This document shows positions 43,174 to 52,387 of a stretch of 64,000 nt of DNA, piece by piece. The notes beneath the pieces were generated by a model. It had not been told where the DNA came from and searched no databases. It saw only the letters and a list, made by a program, of their open reading frames with translations. Source of the DNA: Catenovulum sp. 2E275. GTDB lineage: Bacteria > Pseudomonadota > Gammaproteobacteria > Enterobacterales > Alteromonadaceae. Positions within the stretch are counted from its first letter, which is position 1. Each line of letters starts with the position of its first letter. The stretch spans positions 62,001 through 126,000 of the forward strand of contig NZ_JAOPFU010000004.1 in assembly GCF_025515275.1 (NCBI RefSeq), written 5' to 3'. Made by a program: the position numbers and the translations under genes.

Positions 43174-43528
43174 ATATATACCTCCTGAGAGCTGCTTCAG
43201 GTTCCCTCAAACCTAAACAAAACAGCTCGCCTATAAAATAAACTCGGAACGAGTCGCCTCTAACTGTGGTAGACAATTTGTCATGAGCCCCTCAACCCAA
43301 AAACAAATTACTTTTCCCCTCGTATAACTATATCGACTGATACTTGAGAAACTTTAGTAATTTTTTTTATTATTTTTTGAATCAATTCAAAATAAACGTA
43401 AACATCTGTTTTAATTTAAATTAATCTATTAAAAACATTAATCACCCTGCATCTATTTAAATTTTTTAAGACGTAAATTAAAAAATAATTTAAAATAACA
43501 TCACTTATTAGCAATTAAGAGAAATGGT
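43174..43528. other. Divergent flagellin/carbonic anhydrase intergenic region
   Basis: This 355-base gap contains the flagellin leader and promoter on the minus strand and the upstream region of the carbonic anhydrase on the plus strand. Besides the sigma-28 promoter it holds two small inverted repeats: ACTCG-GAA-CGAGT at 43242-43254 within the flagellin leader, and TTTGAAT-CA-ATTCAAA at 43376-43391, twenty bases upstream of the sigma-28 -35 element. The stretch 43400-43500 is very AT-rich. I see no convincing sigma-70 promoter for the carbonic anhydrase. Confidence 0.6.
43330..43356 (-). promoter_or_regulatory. Sigma-28 (FliA) promoter of flagellin
   Basis: On the minus strand the sequence reads TAAAGTTT, eleven bases, then GTCGATAT. 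The FliA consensus is TAAAGTTT, eleven bases, GCCGATAA: the -35 half matches 8/8 and the -10 half 6/8, with exact spacing. It would start transcription near 43323, leaving a leader of about 150 bases before the flagellin ATG. This places the gene in the late class of the flagellar hierarchy. Confidence 0.88.
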
Positions 43529-44173
43529 ATGGAAGATATATTTAAAGGTGTCATGGCTTTTAAAAAGCATGGCTTTGAAGAACGTAAACAATTATTCAAA
43601 GAATTAGCCAACAGCCAAAACCCTGATGTTTTATTTATTACTTGTTCAGATTCTCGCATCGATCCTAACCTCTTAACCAATACTAATCCGGGTGATTTAT
43701 TTATCTGTCGTAATGCGGGTAATATTGTACCTCCACACAGTAATGAAACCGGTGGTATGACAGCCTCTATTGAGTTTGCGGTTGCTGTATTAGGTGTTAA
43801 ACATATTATTGTATGTGGTCATAGTGATTGTGGTGCTTTAAAAGGCGCACTCAACCCTGAAGCATTAAAAGATTTACCGCATGTAAAAGAGTGGATTGGT
43901 CATTGCCGTAGTGCAGCTGATATTGTTAAAGCCAAACATGGCTGCTTAGGGACTGAGCAACTAGATGAAGTTATTGAAGAAAATGTTGTTATGCAAATGC
44001 ACCATTTACGAACTCATCCGGCTGTTGCTACTAAACTAGCATTAAACCAAGTTCAACTACATGGCTGGGTTTACAACATTAAAAAAGGCACAGTTAACGC
44101 TTATAGTGAAGCCAATAAAGGCTTTATTAGTGTTGAAGACGCTTATAAAGAGTGGTCTTCTCAAGAAAGTTAA
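43529..44173 (+). CDS. can: Beta-carbonic anhydrase
   Basis: A 214-residue class beta carbonic anhydrase with zinc-binding CSDSRID (Cys and the Asp-Arg dyad, residues 39-45), GDLFICRNAGN, and GHSDCGALKGAL with the zinc His and Cys. It interconverts CO2 and bicarbonate in the cytoplasm, supplying bicarbonate for, among others, acetyl-CoA carboxylase. It stands alone on the plus strand between the flagellar and housekeeping blocks. Ribosome site AAGAGA lies ahead of the ATG, and a strong hairpin terminator follows it. Length is like E. coli Can (220). Confidence 0.93.
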   Translation: MEDIFKGVMAFKKHGFEERKQLFKELANSQNPDVLFITCSDSRIDPNLLTNTNPGDLFICRNAGNIVPPHSNETGGMTASIEFAVAVLGVKHIIVCGHSDCGALKGALNPEALKDLPHVKEWIGHCRSAADIVKAKHGCLGTEQLDEVIEENVVMQMHHLRTHPAVATKLALNQVQLHGWVYNIKKGTVNAYSEANKGFISVEDAYKEWSSQES

Positions 44174-44188
44174 AACTGCTAGTATTAG

Positions 44189-44227
44189 TTTATACCCAAG
44201 CGTTAATCCACTTGGGTATAAATTTTT
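44189..44227 (+). terminator. Intrinsic terminator after carbonic anhydrase
   Basis: A 12-base perfect stem (TTTATACCCAAG / CTTGGGTATAAA) with a ten-base loop is followed by TTTTT on the plus strand, 16 bases after the carbonic anhydrase stop. It lies between convergent genes, and the symmetric stem could also help stop transcription coming from rraB, though no T run follows on that strand. Confidence 0.88.
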
Positions 44228-44233
44228 AAATGA

Positions 44234-44590
44234 TTAATCCTCATCCTGCGGAATATACTCAGTGCCCCAGCCGTCATACTGAATTTTATATTGCTGAGCA
44301 ATTTTTTCCATTTGTGCACTTTGACGATTAATTTCTTCTAAATCTAATCCTGATTCGATAATTGCATCAAATGCAAAAATATCAGCACCATCATCTGTTT
44401 CAAACTCTTCTGCATCTGTCACTTCATAATTTAATTTAAAAACGGCAACAGCCGCTTTCTCTAACATATCAAAGTTAGTCGATGAAAAATGATGTTCTAT
44501 TTCATACACAGCATCAGGATCACTGCCATCTTCTAATAAAGACTCAATAACAAAAGCAGTAAAGGCTTGAGGATCATCTTGGTATTCCAT
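44234..44590 (-). CDS. rraB: RraB, regulator of ribonuclease E activity B
   Basis: A 118-residue acidic protein. ESLLEDGSDPDAVYEIEHHF, LEKAAVAVFKLNYEVTDAEEFE and KIQYDGWGTEYIP match the RraB (YjgD) pattern closely. RraB binds RNase E and alters which RNAs it cleaves. It is somewhat shorter than the E. coli protein because the acidic C-terminal tail is reduced. It starts at the stop of plsC, so it is probably co-transcribed with plsC. Its target gene rne is in the same window. Confidence 0.92.
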   Translation of the reverse strand: MEYQDDPQAFTAFVIESLLEDGSDPDAVYEIEHHFSSTNFDMLEKAAVAVFKLNYEVTDAEEFETDDGADIFAFDAIIESGLDLEEINRQSAQMEKIAQQYKIQYDGWGTEYIPQDED

Positions 44591-45330
44591 TATTTTTGCC
44601 CTTTTGTTTGGTTAATCTGTTCAACTTCGTCATCTAACTGACTAATTTTTTCCAGCATAATAGCGTGAAAATATTCGCAAGTTTGTTTTAAGTTAGCTTT
44701 TTGTTCATCTGTTAAATGATACGCAGGTAAGCTTTCAATAATAATCGTACCATTAGACCAGCGGTTTAGTTTAATTTTATCATGCGTGGTACTCATACAC
44801 ACAGGTACAATTGGAACATTTGCAGCTTGTGCAAGCTGAAAAGCCCCTCGTTTAAACGGTAATAAACCTCGTCCGTATGAGCGAGTACCTTCTGGAAACA
44901 TCCAAATAGAGGTATTGCGTTTATTTAACGCATTTGCTGATATTTTTAAGGCCGCCATCGCTTTTTTGCGGTTTTCTCTGTCAATTAAAATATTCCCACT
45001 TAACCAATATATCTGACCAAAAAATGGGATCCACTTTAAGCTTTTTTTACCTATGGTTACTGTGTTGGGTAAAACCCCACGACACAAAGTAAAAATATCG
45101 TAACTGTTTTGATGGTTAGCAATAAATACAGCTGGCACATTTACTTTGGCTTCTGGGTGATGTCTGACAATCAAACGACACCCCAAAATCCAAGATGCTC
45201 TACTATACAAATGCCCTAGCCAATAAACATTGTTACGATGAAATGGCCTGATTAAACAAAAAAGAATGCCCAATAAACTGGCAACAATAACAAATAAGCC
45301 AATTAAGATAAGTCGAATTACTGCTAACAA
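44590..45330 (-). CDS. plsC: 1-acyl-sn-glycerol-3-phosphate acyltransferase
   Basis: A 246-residue membrane-associated acyltransferase with an N-terminal hydrophobic segment (LILIGLFVIVASLLGILFC), the catalytic NHQNSYD (H-x4-D, near residue 72), FPEGTRS (glycerol-phosphate binding) and VPIVPVCM. It makes phosphatidic acid from lysophosphatidic acid. It follows parC, as in E. coli, but is separated from it by a strong terminator, so it may have its own promoter. Confidence 0.92.
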   Translation of the reverse strand: MLAVIRLILIGLFVIVASLLGILFCLIRPFHRNNVYWLGHLYSRASWILGCRLIVRHHPEAKVNVPAVFIANHQNSYDIFTLCRGVLPNTVTIGKKSLKWIPFFGQIYWLSGNILIDRENRKKAMAALKISANALNKRNTSIWMFPEGTRSYGRGLLPFKRGAFQLAQAANVPIVPVCMSTTHDKIKLNRWSNGTIIIESLPAYHLTDEQKANLKQTCEYFHAIMLEKISQLDDEVEQINQTKGQK

Positions 45331-45384
45331 GGTGGATTTTCCTGTCTAAGGTTTAAAATACTACTCCATAAGGGAGACGAAAAT

Positions 45385-45412
45385 TAAAAAAGCCCAGTTG
45401 CGCTGGGCTTTT
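45385..45412 (-). terminator. Intrinsic terminator after parC
   Basis: On the minus strand AAAAGCCCAG-CGCAA-CTGGGCTTTT forms a ten-base stem and is followed by a run of six T and more AT. It lies about 30 bases after the parC stop. This is a textbook rho-independent terminator. Confidence 0.92.
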
Positions 45413-45442
45413 ATCAATAAAAACTCAATAAATCTGGTTGAA

Positions 45443-47728
45443 CTATTCGTTTTCGGCCAAAGGTTGCTCTATATCAGAAGTACCTTCAACATAAAGTTCA
45501 TCAACTCGCTGCAAACCACGAGGTAGTTTATTGCCACGACGACCACGCTCACCTTTGTAATGAGACCAATCGTCCGGTTTTAGCGTCATTTTACGTTTAC
45601 CAGCCACTAAAACCAATGATTCAGCTTCACCAACAACGGCTAAATGACGAACAAATTCCTCACGATTTCTGGCTCTTTCGCTACTAATGCTAATCATTTT
45701 ATTACCCTTGCCTTTACCCAACACAGGCAATTCAGCTAATGGGAAAACCAGCATTCGTCCTTCATTTGAAATGGCCACAACCAACTGATTTTCTGGTTGG
45801 CTAACCACTACGGGCTGAAGCACTTTAGCATTTACAGGTAAAGTTAATACCGCTTTACCATTTTTGTTTTTACTAATTAAATCAGCATACTGAGTCACAA
45901 AACCATAACCAGCATCCGATGCAATTAAAAATTTCTGCTCAGGGTTAGCCAATAAAGCATGTTCAACTCTTTCACCTGCGGCAATCGTAAAACGACCAGA
46001 TAAAGGCTCACCCTGACTTCTGGCTGACGGCAGGGTATGTGTTTCGGTTGAAAAAGCCCTGCCACTAGAATCAATAAAAACAGAAGCCTGATTTGAACGC
46101 CCTTTAGCTTGAGATAAAAAGCTATCACCTGCTTTATAGCTTAATCCTTGCACATCAACGTCATGTCCTTTTGCACAGCGTGCCCAGCCTTTTTCTGACA
46201 CCACTAAAGTAACAGATTCACTTGGTACTAAATCTTTTTCACTTAATGCTTTCGACTCTTTACGCTCAACAATCGGAGAGCGCCTGTCGTCACCATATTT
46301 TTGTGCATCTTCAGTTAATTCTTTTTTAACCAGTTTTTTAAGTTCATCTTCTGAACCTAAAACAGACTCAAGCCACTGCCTTTCGGCTTCTAGCTCATCT
46401 TGTTCTGAGCGTATTTTAATTTCTTCTAATTTAGCTAATTGTCTTAATTTTAACTCTAAAATCGCTTCAGCTTGCTTATCTGTTAGCTGAAAACGATCAA
46501 TTAACGCTTGTTTAGGATGCTCTTCGGTTCGAATGATATGAATCACTTCATCTATATTTAAGAAAGCAACTAATAAACCTTCTAAAATATGTAAACGCGC
46601 TAGCACTTTATCCAAACGGTAATTAAGCCGCTTGGTGACTGTGTCTAACCTAAAACTTAACCATTCAGTTAAAATATTAGCTAGGCTTTTAACCTGCGGG
46701 CGGCCATTTAAGCCGAGCATATTTAAATTAACACGGTAGCTTTTTTCTAAATCGGTTGTTGCAAATAAATGCGCCATTAAAACATCGGTATCAACCCGGT
46801 TTGAACGCGGAACAACAACTAATCGAACAGGGTTTTCATGATCTGATTCATCCCGTAAATCAGCGACCATAGGCAATTTTTTAGCCTGCATTTGCGCAGC
46901 AATCTGCTCTAACACTTTACCGCTAGAAGCCTGATGTGGCAGCGCATTAATGACTATTTCACCCTGTTCAAGTTCGTACACGGCGCGCATTTTAATTGAA
47001 CCACGCCCAGTTTGATAAATTTTTCTGATTTCATCTGACGGGGTGATAATCTCAGCTTCGGTCGGAAAATCCGGCGCTGGTACAAACGACATTAATTTTT
47101 CAATGCCTGCGTTTGGATGATCAAGTAAATATTTTGCAGCCGAAACCACTTCTCTAACATTATGTGGCGGAATATCTGTTGCCATACCAACAGCAATACC
47201 GGTTACCCCGTTTAATAATATATGCGGCAACCGTGCAGGTAAATTAACTGGCTCTTTTAAAGTACCATCAAAGTTAGGCCCCCACTCAACTGTGCCTTGC
47301 CCTAACTCAGCTAATAAAACTTCAGAAAACTTAGATAAACGGGCTTCGGTATAACGCATCGCCGCAAAAGACTTAGGATCGTCCGGTGCACCCCAGTTAC
47401 CTTGTCCGTCAACTAAAGGATAACGATAGGAAAACGGTTGGGCCATTAAAACCATAGCTTCATAGCAAGCTGAGTCGCCATGAGGGTGGAATTTACCTAA
47501 GACATCACCCACGGTTCGAGCTGATTTTTTATATTTAGCAGCAGCAGACAAACCTAATTCAGACATAGCATAAACAATGCGTCGTTGAACGGGTTTTAAA
47601 CCATCTGATATATGCGGTAATGCCCTGTCCATGATGACATACATGGAATAGTTTAAATAAGCATCTTCAGTAAATTTTCTCAGCGCGATCTGTTCAACGC
47701 CGTCGGTATTAATAAGTATTTCTGACAT
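45443..47728 (-). CDS. parC: DNA topoisomerase IV subunit A
   Basis: A 761-residue type IIA topoisomerase subunit. It has the N-terminal [24 protein letters not shown], the catalytic tyrosine in [13 protein letters not shown], and a reduced C-terminal beta-pinwheel shorter than in GyrA (no GyrA-box QRRGGKG). Together with ParE it decatenates daughter chromosomes. Standing next to plsC and with ParC length, it is distinguished from GyrA. The 98-base gap upstream probably carries its promoter, though I find no clear -35/-10 pair. Confidence 0.95.
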   Translation of the reverse strand: MSEILINTDGVEQIALRKFTEDAYLNYSMYVIMDRALPHISDGLKPVQRRIVYAMSELGLSAAAKYKKSARTVGDVLGKFHPHGDSACYEAMVLMAQPFSYRYPLVDGQGNWGAPDDPKSFAAMRYTEARLSKFSEVLLAELGQGTVEWGPNFDGTLKEPVNLPARLPHILLNGVTGIAVGMATDIPPHNVREVVSAAKYLLDHPNAGIEKLMSFVPAPDFPTEAEIITPSDEIRKIYQTGRGSIKMRAVYELEQGEIVINALPHQASSGKVLEQIAAQMQAKKLPMVADLRDESDHENPVRLVVVPRSNRVDTDVLMAHLFATTDLEKSYRVNLNMLGLNGRPQVKSLANILTEWLSFRLDTVTKRLNYRLDKVLARLHILEGLLVAFLNIDEVIHIIRTEEHPKQALIDRFQLTDKQAEAILELKLRQLAKLEEIKIRSEQDELEAERQWLESVLGSEDELKKLVKKELTEDAQKYGDDRRSPIVERKESKALSEKDLVPSESVTLVVSEKGWARCAKGHDVDVQGLSYKAGDSFLSQAKGRSNQASVFIDSSGRAFSTETHTLPSARSQGEPLSGRFTIAAGERVEHALLANPEQKFLIASDAGYGFVTQYADLISKNKNGKAVLTLPVNAKVLQPVVVSQPENQLVVAISNEGRMLVFPLAELPVLGKGKGNKMISISSERARNREEFVRHLAVVGEAESLVLVAGKRKMTLKPDDWSHYKGERGRRGNKLPRGLQRVDELYVEGTSDIEQPLAENE

Positions 47729-47826
47729 AATTTTATAGAGTTATTAGCCTGTCAAAATTGGGAATTTATAACTGCCAATGTACATCATAGTTTAAACTAA
47801 ACAAACTAAAACTTTGTTGAAGCGCT

Positions 47827-48615
47827 TTAACCGGCCTGATTTAATTTAATTTGTTTAAATAAATTATAGAAATTTTCTGTGGTCGCTTGCGCTAAAGTTG
47901 ATAGTGGCACACCTTTTAAATCTGCAACAAATTGAGCAACTTCATGCACATAAGCAGGTTGATTTTGCTTTCCACGATACGGTTTTGGAGCAAGCCAAGG
48001 CGAATCAGTTTCAATTAAAAGCCTATCTAAAGGCAAAGCTCTTACCACCTCGCGTAGCTCAGTTGCATTACCAAATGTGACAATCCCAGATATAGAAACA
48101 TAAAAATTTAAATCCATCGCTGCTTTTGCCATATCTAAAGATTCAGTAAAACAGTGCAGCACACCGCCACATTTATCCGCAGACTCTTGCGTTAAAATAT
48201 CAATTGTATCTTTGCGTGCATCTCTGGTGTGGATAATTAAAGGTTTATTTAGTTCAACGGCAACCTGACAATGCTGACGAAAAGCCTGTTTTTGCCAAGG
48301 TTTGGTTTCCTCACTGTAAAAATAGTCCAGCCCAGTTTCACCAATTGCAACGACTTTATCTTGTTTAGCTAACTTTAATAGTTCATCTTGGGCAAACATA
48401 TCTTCTTTATGCAGTGGGTGAACACCGCAAGATACAGAAACATCAGGATATTTATCAACCACCTCAGCCATTGCTTTAAAATCATTTAAAGTCACACAAA
48501 CACATAAAAAATGTTCTATTTTTTTAGCTCGGGCTTTTTCAATAACAACATCTAAAGAACCGCCCAGTTCTTCCAGTTTTAACCTATCTAAATGGCAGTG
48601 TGAATCTACTAACAA
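47827..48615 (-). CDS. ycfH: TatD-family metal-dependent hydrolase (YcfH)
   Basis: A 262-residue TIM-barrel hydrolase with VDSHCHLDRL at residues 3-12 (metal His-x-His), GETGLDYFY, IHTRDARKDT, LHCFTES and ETDSPWLAP. These are the five metal-binding blocks of TatD proteins. The role is 3'-5' DNase or deacylase-like hydrolysis; the cellular function is only partly known. It follows holB-pilZ, the same position as ycfH after holB in E. coli. Confidence 0.9.
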   Translation of the reverse strand: MLVDSHCHLDRLKLEELGGSLDVVIEKARAKKIEHFLCVCVTLNDFKAMAEVVDKYPDVSVSCGVHPLHKEDMFAQDELLKLAKQDKVVAIGETGLDYFYSEETKPWQKQAFRQHCQVAVELNKPLIIHTRDARKDTIDILTQESADKCGGVLHCFTESLDMAKAAMDLNFYVSISGIVTFGNATELREVVRALPLDRLLIETDSPWLAPKPYRGKQNQPAYVHEVAQFVADLKGVPLSTLAQATTENFYNLFKQIKLNQAG

Positions 48616-48637
48616 ATTTAACTCCGGAGGTTTTCTT

Positions 48638-48964
48638 TTAAAGTGTGTGGGTTGGCTCTGTCGATCCTAGCAATGTCCCCAGCTGAGTTTCAATCCGTTG
48701 TTTTAAATTATGTTGATCATCAACAAAAGCGACCCCAATTCCTGGCGGGGTATTATTATGGGATGCTGTAGAATTAATCCAGACCACTTTACCTGCTATA
48801 AATGTATACTGCTGCTCTTCTGGTAATAGTACTTTTAGGGTGACTGTCTGCCCTATCTCATATTCATCATTTGTAGCTACAAACAAGCCACCTTCCTTCA
48901 TAAATGACATATATGCTTTATATAATAAATTTTTTTTACTAAATTCAAGTGTGAACTCTTCCAT
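48638..48964 (-). CDS. PilZ-domain protein
   Basis: A protein of 108 residues from the ATG preceded by GGGGTG; an in-frame GTG two codons earlier is less likely. TFIAGKVVWINSTASHNNTPPGIGVAFVD has the PilZ beta-barrel pattern, and FVATNDEYEIGQTVTLKVLLPE precedes it. The N-terminal RxxxR c-di-GMP motif is not visible, so ligand binding is doubtful. PilZ proteins of this type, encoded after holB, act in type IV pilus biogenesis in Pseudomonas. Confidence 0.85.
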   Translation of the reverse strand: MEEFTLEFSKKNLLYKAYMSFMKEGGLFVATNDEYEIGQTVTLKVLLPEEQQYTFIAGKVVWINSTASHNNTPPGIGVAFVDDQHNLKQRIETQLGTLLGSTEPTHTL

Positions 48965-48982
48965 AATCACCCCAAAAACAGT

Positions 48983-49918
48983 TTAACTTTTAAGTTTATC
49001 CAGCATATTAAAACACAGGCTTTGAAAAACAATTTTTTTATTCACGCCAGACTGCAACATTTGCATTTTAGCTTGAACAATTAAAGCTAACAAATCACTG
49101 ATAACCAGCCTTTTAATTGCTTGTTGATTATTTTGTACCTGAGTTTCCAGCTTAGCTCCTAACCAGCTTAATACAGCTTGATTCAGCCAATCTAATTGTT
49201 GTAAATAATAATTTTCATCAAAGGTTTGGCTAAATTCAAAAGCAGACGTTTTACCTGTGATTAATAATTTAAATTGTGCCAAAAAAGCAGCTTGCTGAGT
49301 TAAATAATCGCCTTGAGCATATTCGAGCGCGACTAAAGGCGCGCCATTCACTTTAGCAAAAATCTGGCTAAAAGCATCAATATCAACAGCTTGATTTTCT
49401 AACCACTGGCTCAAATCCGCTAGTTTAGGCGGTTTTAAAACATATTGTTGGCAACGGCTAATAATAGTGGCTAATAAACGATTAGCTGCACTTGTTGTTA
49501 AAATTAAATATTTATTATTACCCGGCTCTTCTAATGTTTTTAATAAAGCATTTGCCGAAGCTTCAGTCATTTTATCGCAATCAGGGATATAAAAAACTAA
49601 AGCGCCGCCCAGTTGTGACTTTTGCTGTGCACGATTAACAACTTGGCGAATCAAATCCACCCCAATACTTTTAGCATCTGCGTCTTCAGCAATAAAAAAG
49701 TCTGGATGAGCTTGAGTTTCCAGCAATAAACAAGACTTACACTGACCACACGGTAAACCTGTTTTCTTCTCGCACAATAAACCTGCGGCTAATTCAAGCG
49801 CAAAAGTACGTTTACCCATACCTTTAGCCCCACAAATTAATAAGGCATGGTGTAATTTATTTTGCTGATATTGAGCAGCTAATAAATCAATTAATGGATT
49901 AAGCCAAGGATATTGCAC
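48983..49918 (-). CDS. holB: DNA polymerase III delta prime subunit
   Basis: A 311-residue AAA+ clamp-loader subunit. It has the Walker-A-like ICGAKGMGKRTFALELA near residue 28, a four-cysteine zinc module (CEKKTGLPCGQCKSC, near 49-63), and the SRC motif equivalent ATIISRCQQYVL. It serves in loading the sliding clamp. It is encoded 10 bases after tmk, as in many gammaproteobacteria. Confidence 0.92.
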   Translation of the reverse strand: MQYPWLNPLIDLLAAQYQQNKLHHALLICGAKGMGKRTFALELAAGLLCEKKTGLPCGQCKSCLLLETQAHPDFFIAEDADAKSIGVDLIRQVVNRAQQKSQLGGALVFYIPDCDKMTEASANALLKTLEEPGNNKYLILTTSAANRLLATIISRCQQYVLKPPKLADLSQWLENQAVDIDAFSQIFAKVNGAPLVALEYAQGDYLTQQAAFLAQFKLLITGKTSAFEFSQTFDENYYLQQLDWLNQAVLSWLGAKLETQVQNNQQAIKRLVISDLLALIVQAKMQMLQSGVNKKIVFQSLCFNMLDKLKS

Positions 49919-49927
49919 AATTAAACC

Positions 49928-50560
49928 TTACAAATGTTGAAAATGCTCTGATAACAAATTTTGTATCTGTTGCCCAACTTCAGTAGGGGTTTGTTGGGCG
50001 TCTATTATTTTAATTTTGTCATCCGCGTTCGCTATTTCCAAATATTTAGCTCGGGTTTTGCTAAAAAAATCCATCTGCTCTAATTCTATGCGATCTAACT
50101 CACCACGTGCACGCGCTCGACTCAAACCAATTTCTGGCGGGATATCCAAATAAAAAGTTAAATCAGGTTCAAATCCTTTTAAAACAGCTTGTCGTATAGG
50201 CTCTATTAACTCATCGGCAATGCCTCTGCCTCCACCCTGATAAGCTCTGGATGATAAATCATGCCTGTCGCCGACTACCCAGATGCCTTTTTGTTGCGCT
50301 GGTTTAATCACATTTTCAATCAGCTGAATCCGACTTGCATACATAATTAACAATTCAGCTTCTGGTGTTACTGTTTCATTTTCACGAATCGCTTTAACTA
50401 GATCTCTGAGCTGCTCAGCCATAGGCGTACCACCCGGCTCACGAGTTTGAATATACTCAATTTTTTGAGCTTCTAACCAAGCTTTTATGTAGCTTAATGC
50501 CGTTGTTTTTCCGGCACCTTCTAAGCCTTCGATTACAATAAAAGGAGCGTGTTGAATCAT
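49928..50560 (-). CDS. tmk: Thymidylate kinase
   Basis: A 210-residue P-loop kinase with [19 protein letters not shown] (phosphate-binding loop at residues 8-26), the [16 protein letters not shown] block, the lid [18 protein letters not shown], and [16 protein letters not shown]. It phosphorylates dTMP to dTDP for DNA synthesis. Six bases from mltG; conserved position. Confidence 0.95.
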   Translation of the reverse strand: MIQHAPFIVIEGLEGAGKTTALSYIKAWLEAQKIEYIQTREPGGTPMAEQLRDLVKAIRENETVTPEAELLIMYASRIQLIENVIKPAQQKGIWVVGDRHDLSSRAYQGGGRGIADELIEPIRQAVLKGFEPDLTFYLDIPPEIGLSRARARGELDRIELEQMDFFSKTRAKYLEIANADDKIKIIDAQQTPTEVGQQIQNLLSEHFQHL

Positions 50561-50566
50561 ATTAAA

Positions 50567-51559
50567 TTATCTATTTCTGATTTGTTTTAAGTAGTTTTGG
50601 ACTGCTTTATTATGTGATTTAAGGTTAGTTGTAAATACATGCCCACCTTTGCCGTCTGCCACAAAGTATAAATAATCACTTGTTGCCGGATTAAGCGCAG
50701 CTTTTATTGCCGCAATGCCCGGCATCGCAATTGGCGTTGGCGGTAAGCCTTTAATTTGATAAGTATTATACGGCGTTTTTTCTTGTAAGTGCGAACGTTT
50801 TATATCTCCCTGATAACGCTCACCTAAACCATAAATAACAGTAGGATCGGTTTGCAAACGCATATTTTGATTAAGCCGGTTCACAAAAACAGAAGCAACC
50901 AACGGCATTTCACTTTCAATTGCAGTTTCTTTCTCAATAATTGAAGCCAGAATTAACGTTTGATACCAGTCTTGCTCAGACAATTGAGGTGCTAATTCAG
51001 CTCTGGTTTGTTGCATGCGATCAAAAGCTGCTTTAATCAATGAAAAAGCCGAGCTATTAGCAGTAAAGTAATAAGTGTCTGGAAATAATAAACCTTCTGC
51101 GGTTTGATAAGGCTGAATTAATTCAGCCAACTCTGCACTATAGTCTGTTTGGGTTAGCCAACTTTCTTGTTTTAAGGCTGCCTGCCATTGTTTAAAGTTA
51201 GTTCCTTCAACAAATGTGAGTTTAAATTGGTGCGGATGCCCTTGTGTTAAATGGTAAATAACATCCAAACTCGACATTTCACCTTGCAGCATAAAAGTAC
51301 CAGCCTGAATATGAGCTAAGTCTGGGTTGAGTTTAGTTAAAACTTTAATTTGCCAGCCTGCACTTATTAGCTTTTTTTGTTCAAGCTCAGCTAGCAAAGT
51401 AAACAAAGATTCGCCAGGTTTAATCGTAATTAACTGAGGTTCAATTAGCTGTTTTTGTGAAAGTTGTTGGCTTATTTGCCAACCGATAACTAACACGACA
51501 GAACTTAATAAAAAAACACCGGCAATAAAACTGATTAATAACTTAACCGACAGCTTCAT
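50567..51559 (-). CDS. mltG: MltG endolytic murein transglycosylase
   Basis: A 330-residue YceG-like protein with one N-terminal membrane anchor (LLISFIAGVFLLSSVVLVIG, residues 7-26), a LysM-like segment (ITIKPGESLFTLLAELEQKK), and the catalytic core ASIIEKETAIESEMPLVASVF followed by TDPTVIYGLG and PPTPIAMPG. It cleaves nascent glycan strands in the periplasm, terminating their elongation. It overlaps pabC by 17 bases. Confidence 0.94.
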   Translation of the reverse strand: MKLSVKLLISFIAGVFLLSSVVLVIGWQISQQLSQKQLIEPQLITIKPGESLFTLLAELEQKKLISAGWQIKVLTKLNPDLAHIQAGTFMLQGEMSSLDVIYHLTQGHPHQFKLTFVEGTNFKQWQAALKQESWLTQTDYSAELAELIQPYQTAEGLLFPDTYYFTANSSAFSLIKAAFDRMQQTRAELAPQLSEQDWYQTLILASIIEKETAIESEMPLVASVFVNRLNQNMRLQTDPTVIYGLGERYQGDIKRSHLQEKTPYNTYQIKGLPPTPIAMPGIAAIKAALNPATSDYLYFVADGKGGHVFTTNLKSHNKAVQNYLKQIRNR

Positions 51560-52352
51560 TTAGCTTCCTTGTAATTGTTTTGGCAAATTCCAAATTTAAC
51601 TTTTTACCGTTTATATTGTTAATTGGAGTAGCTTTAATTAAAGCATTGGTAATAAAACCAGCTTGAATTGAATCTAATTCATTAATTGAAATATGAGCGA
51701 CTTTTACTGATAAACCCAAAGCTTGAAGTTGTTCAAGTGCAAAAGTTCGCATAACACCACTCACGCCAGATAAACTTAAATCGGGTGTAATCCAACTATC
51801 ACCTAGATAAAAAAACACGTTTGCTAAGCTGGTTTCAATTATGTTTGAACCTTGATCCAGTACCAAACCATCGGTTAATTTATTCGCTAATAATTCCTGT
51901 TTTATTAATACCTGCTCTAACCTATTACAGTGTTTTAATCCGGCTAAACTAGGTTGCTGACCAATAACCGTTTTTACAATACCCAGCTCAACCCCATCTG
52001 GATATTGAAACTGTTGTGGCAAATAATCTGAAATATACAAATAAACTTCAGCTTCTATCGCATCCGGCACTGCATATCCACGCGCACTGTTACCACGACT
52101 AATTAAAATTTTAACAATTTTTGAGAGCCCAGTTTGAGCAATTTGATTAAGCGATGCTTCGATTTGAGTAAAATCTAAATCAGGAAATAATAAAACTTGA
52201 TTGGCATGTATTAATCTTTGTTTATGTAGGTGCCATAAATGCACGGTATAGTTTTCGATTAATAAAGTTGTGAAATGACCATCACCAAATTGAAACGCTC
52301 GGTTAAAAGCGCTAACTTGATGATGGTTTGAGTCAACCTGAATTAACTTCAT
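51543..52352 (-). CDS. pabC: Aminodeoxychorismate lyase
   Basis: A 269-residue class IV PLP fold protein with FGDGHFTTLLIE near residue 22, the PLP lysine in LAGLKHCNRLEQVLIKQEL, and NIIETSLANVFF. It releases pyruvate from aminodeoxychorismate to give p-aminobenzoate for folate. It lies between fabF and mltG as in E. coli. Branched-chain aminotransferase and D-amino-acid transaminase are ruled out by length and by context. Confidence 0.9.
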   Translation of the reverse strand: MKLIQVDSNHHQVSAFNRAFQFGDGHFTTLLIENYTVHLWHLHKQRLIHANQVLLFPDLDFTQIEASLNQIAQTGLSKIVKILISRGNSARGYAVPDAIEAEVYLYISDYLPQQFQYPDGVELGIVKTVIGQQPSLAGLKHCNRLEQVLIKQELLANKLTDGLVLDQGSNIIETSLANVFFYLGDSWITPDLSLSGVSGVMRTFALEQLQALGLSVKVAHISINELDSIQAGFITNALIKATPINNINGKKLNLEFAKTITRKLNEAVG

Positions 52353-52387
52353 AACATAAGGGCCTAAAATAAATTAGACCATTCAGG

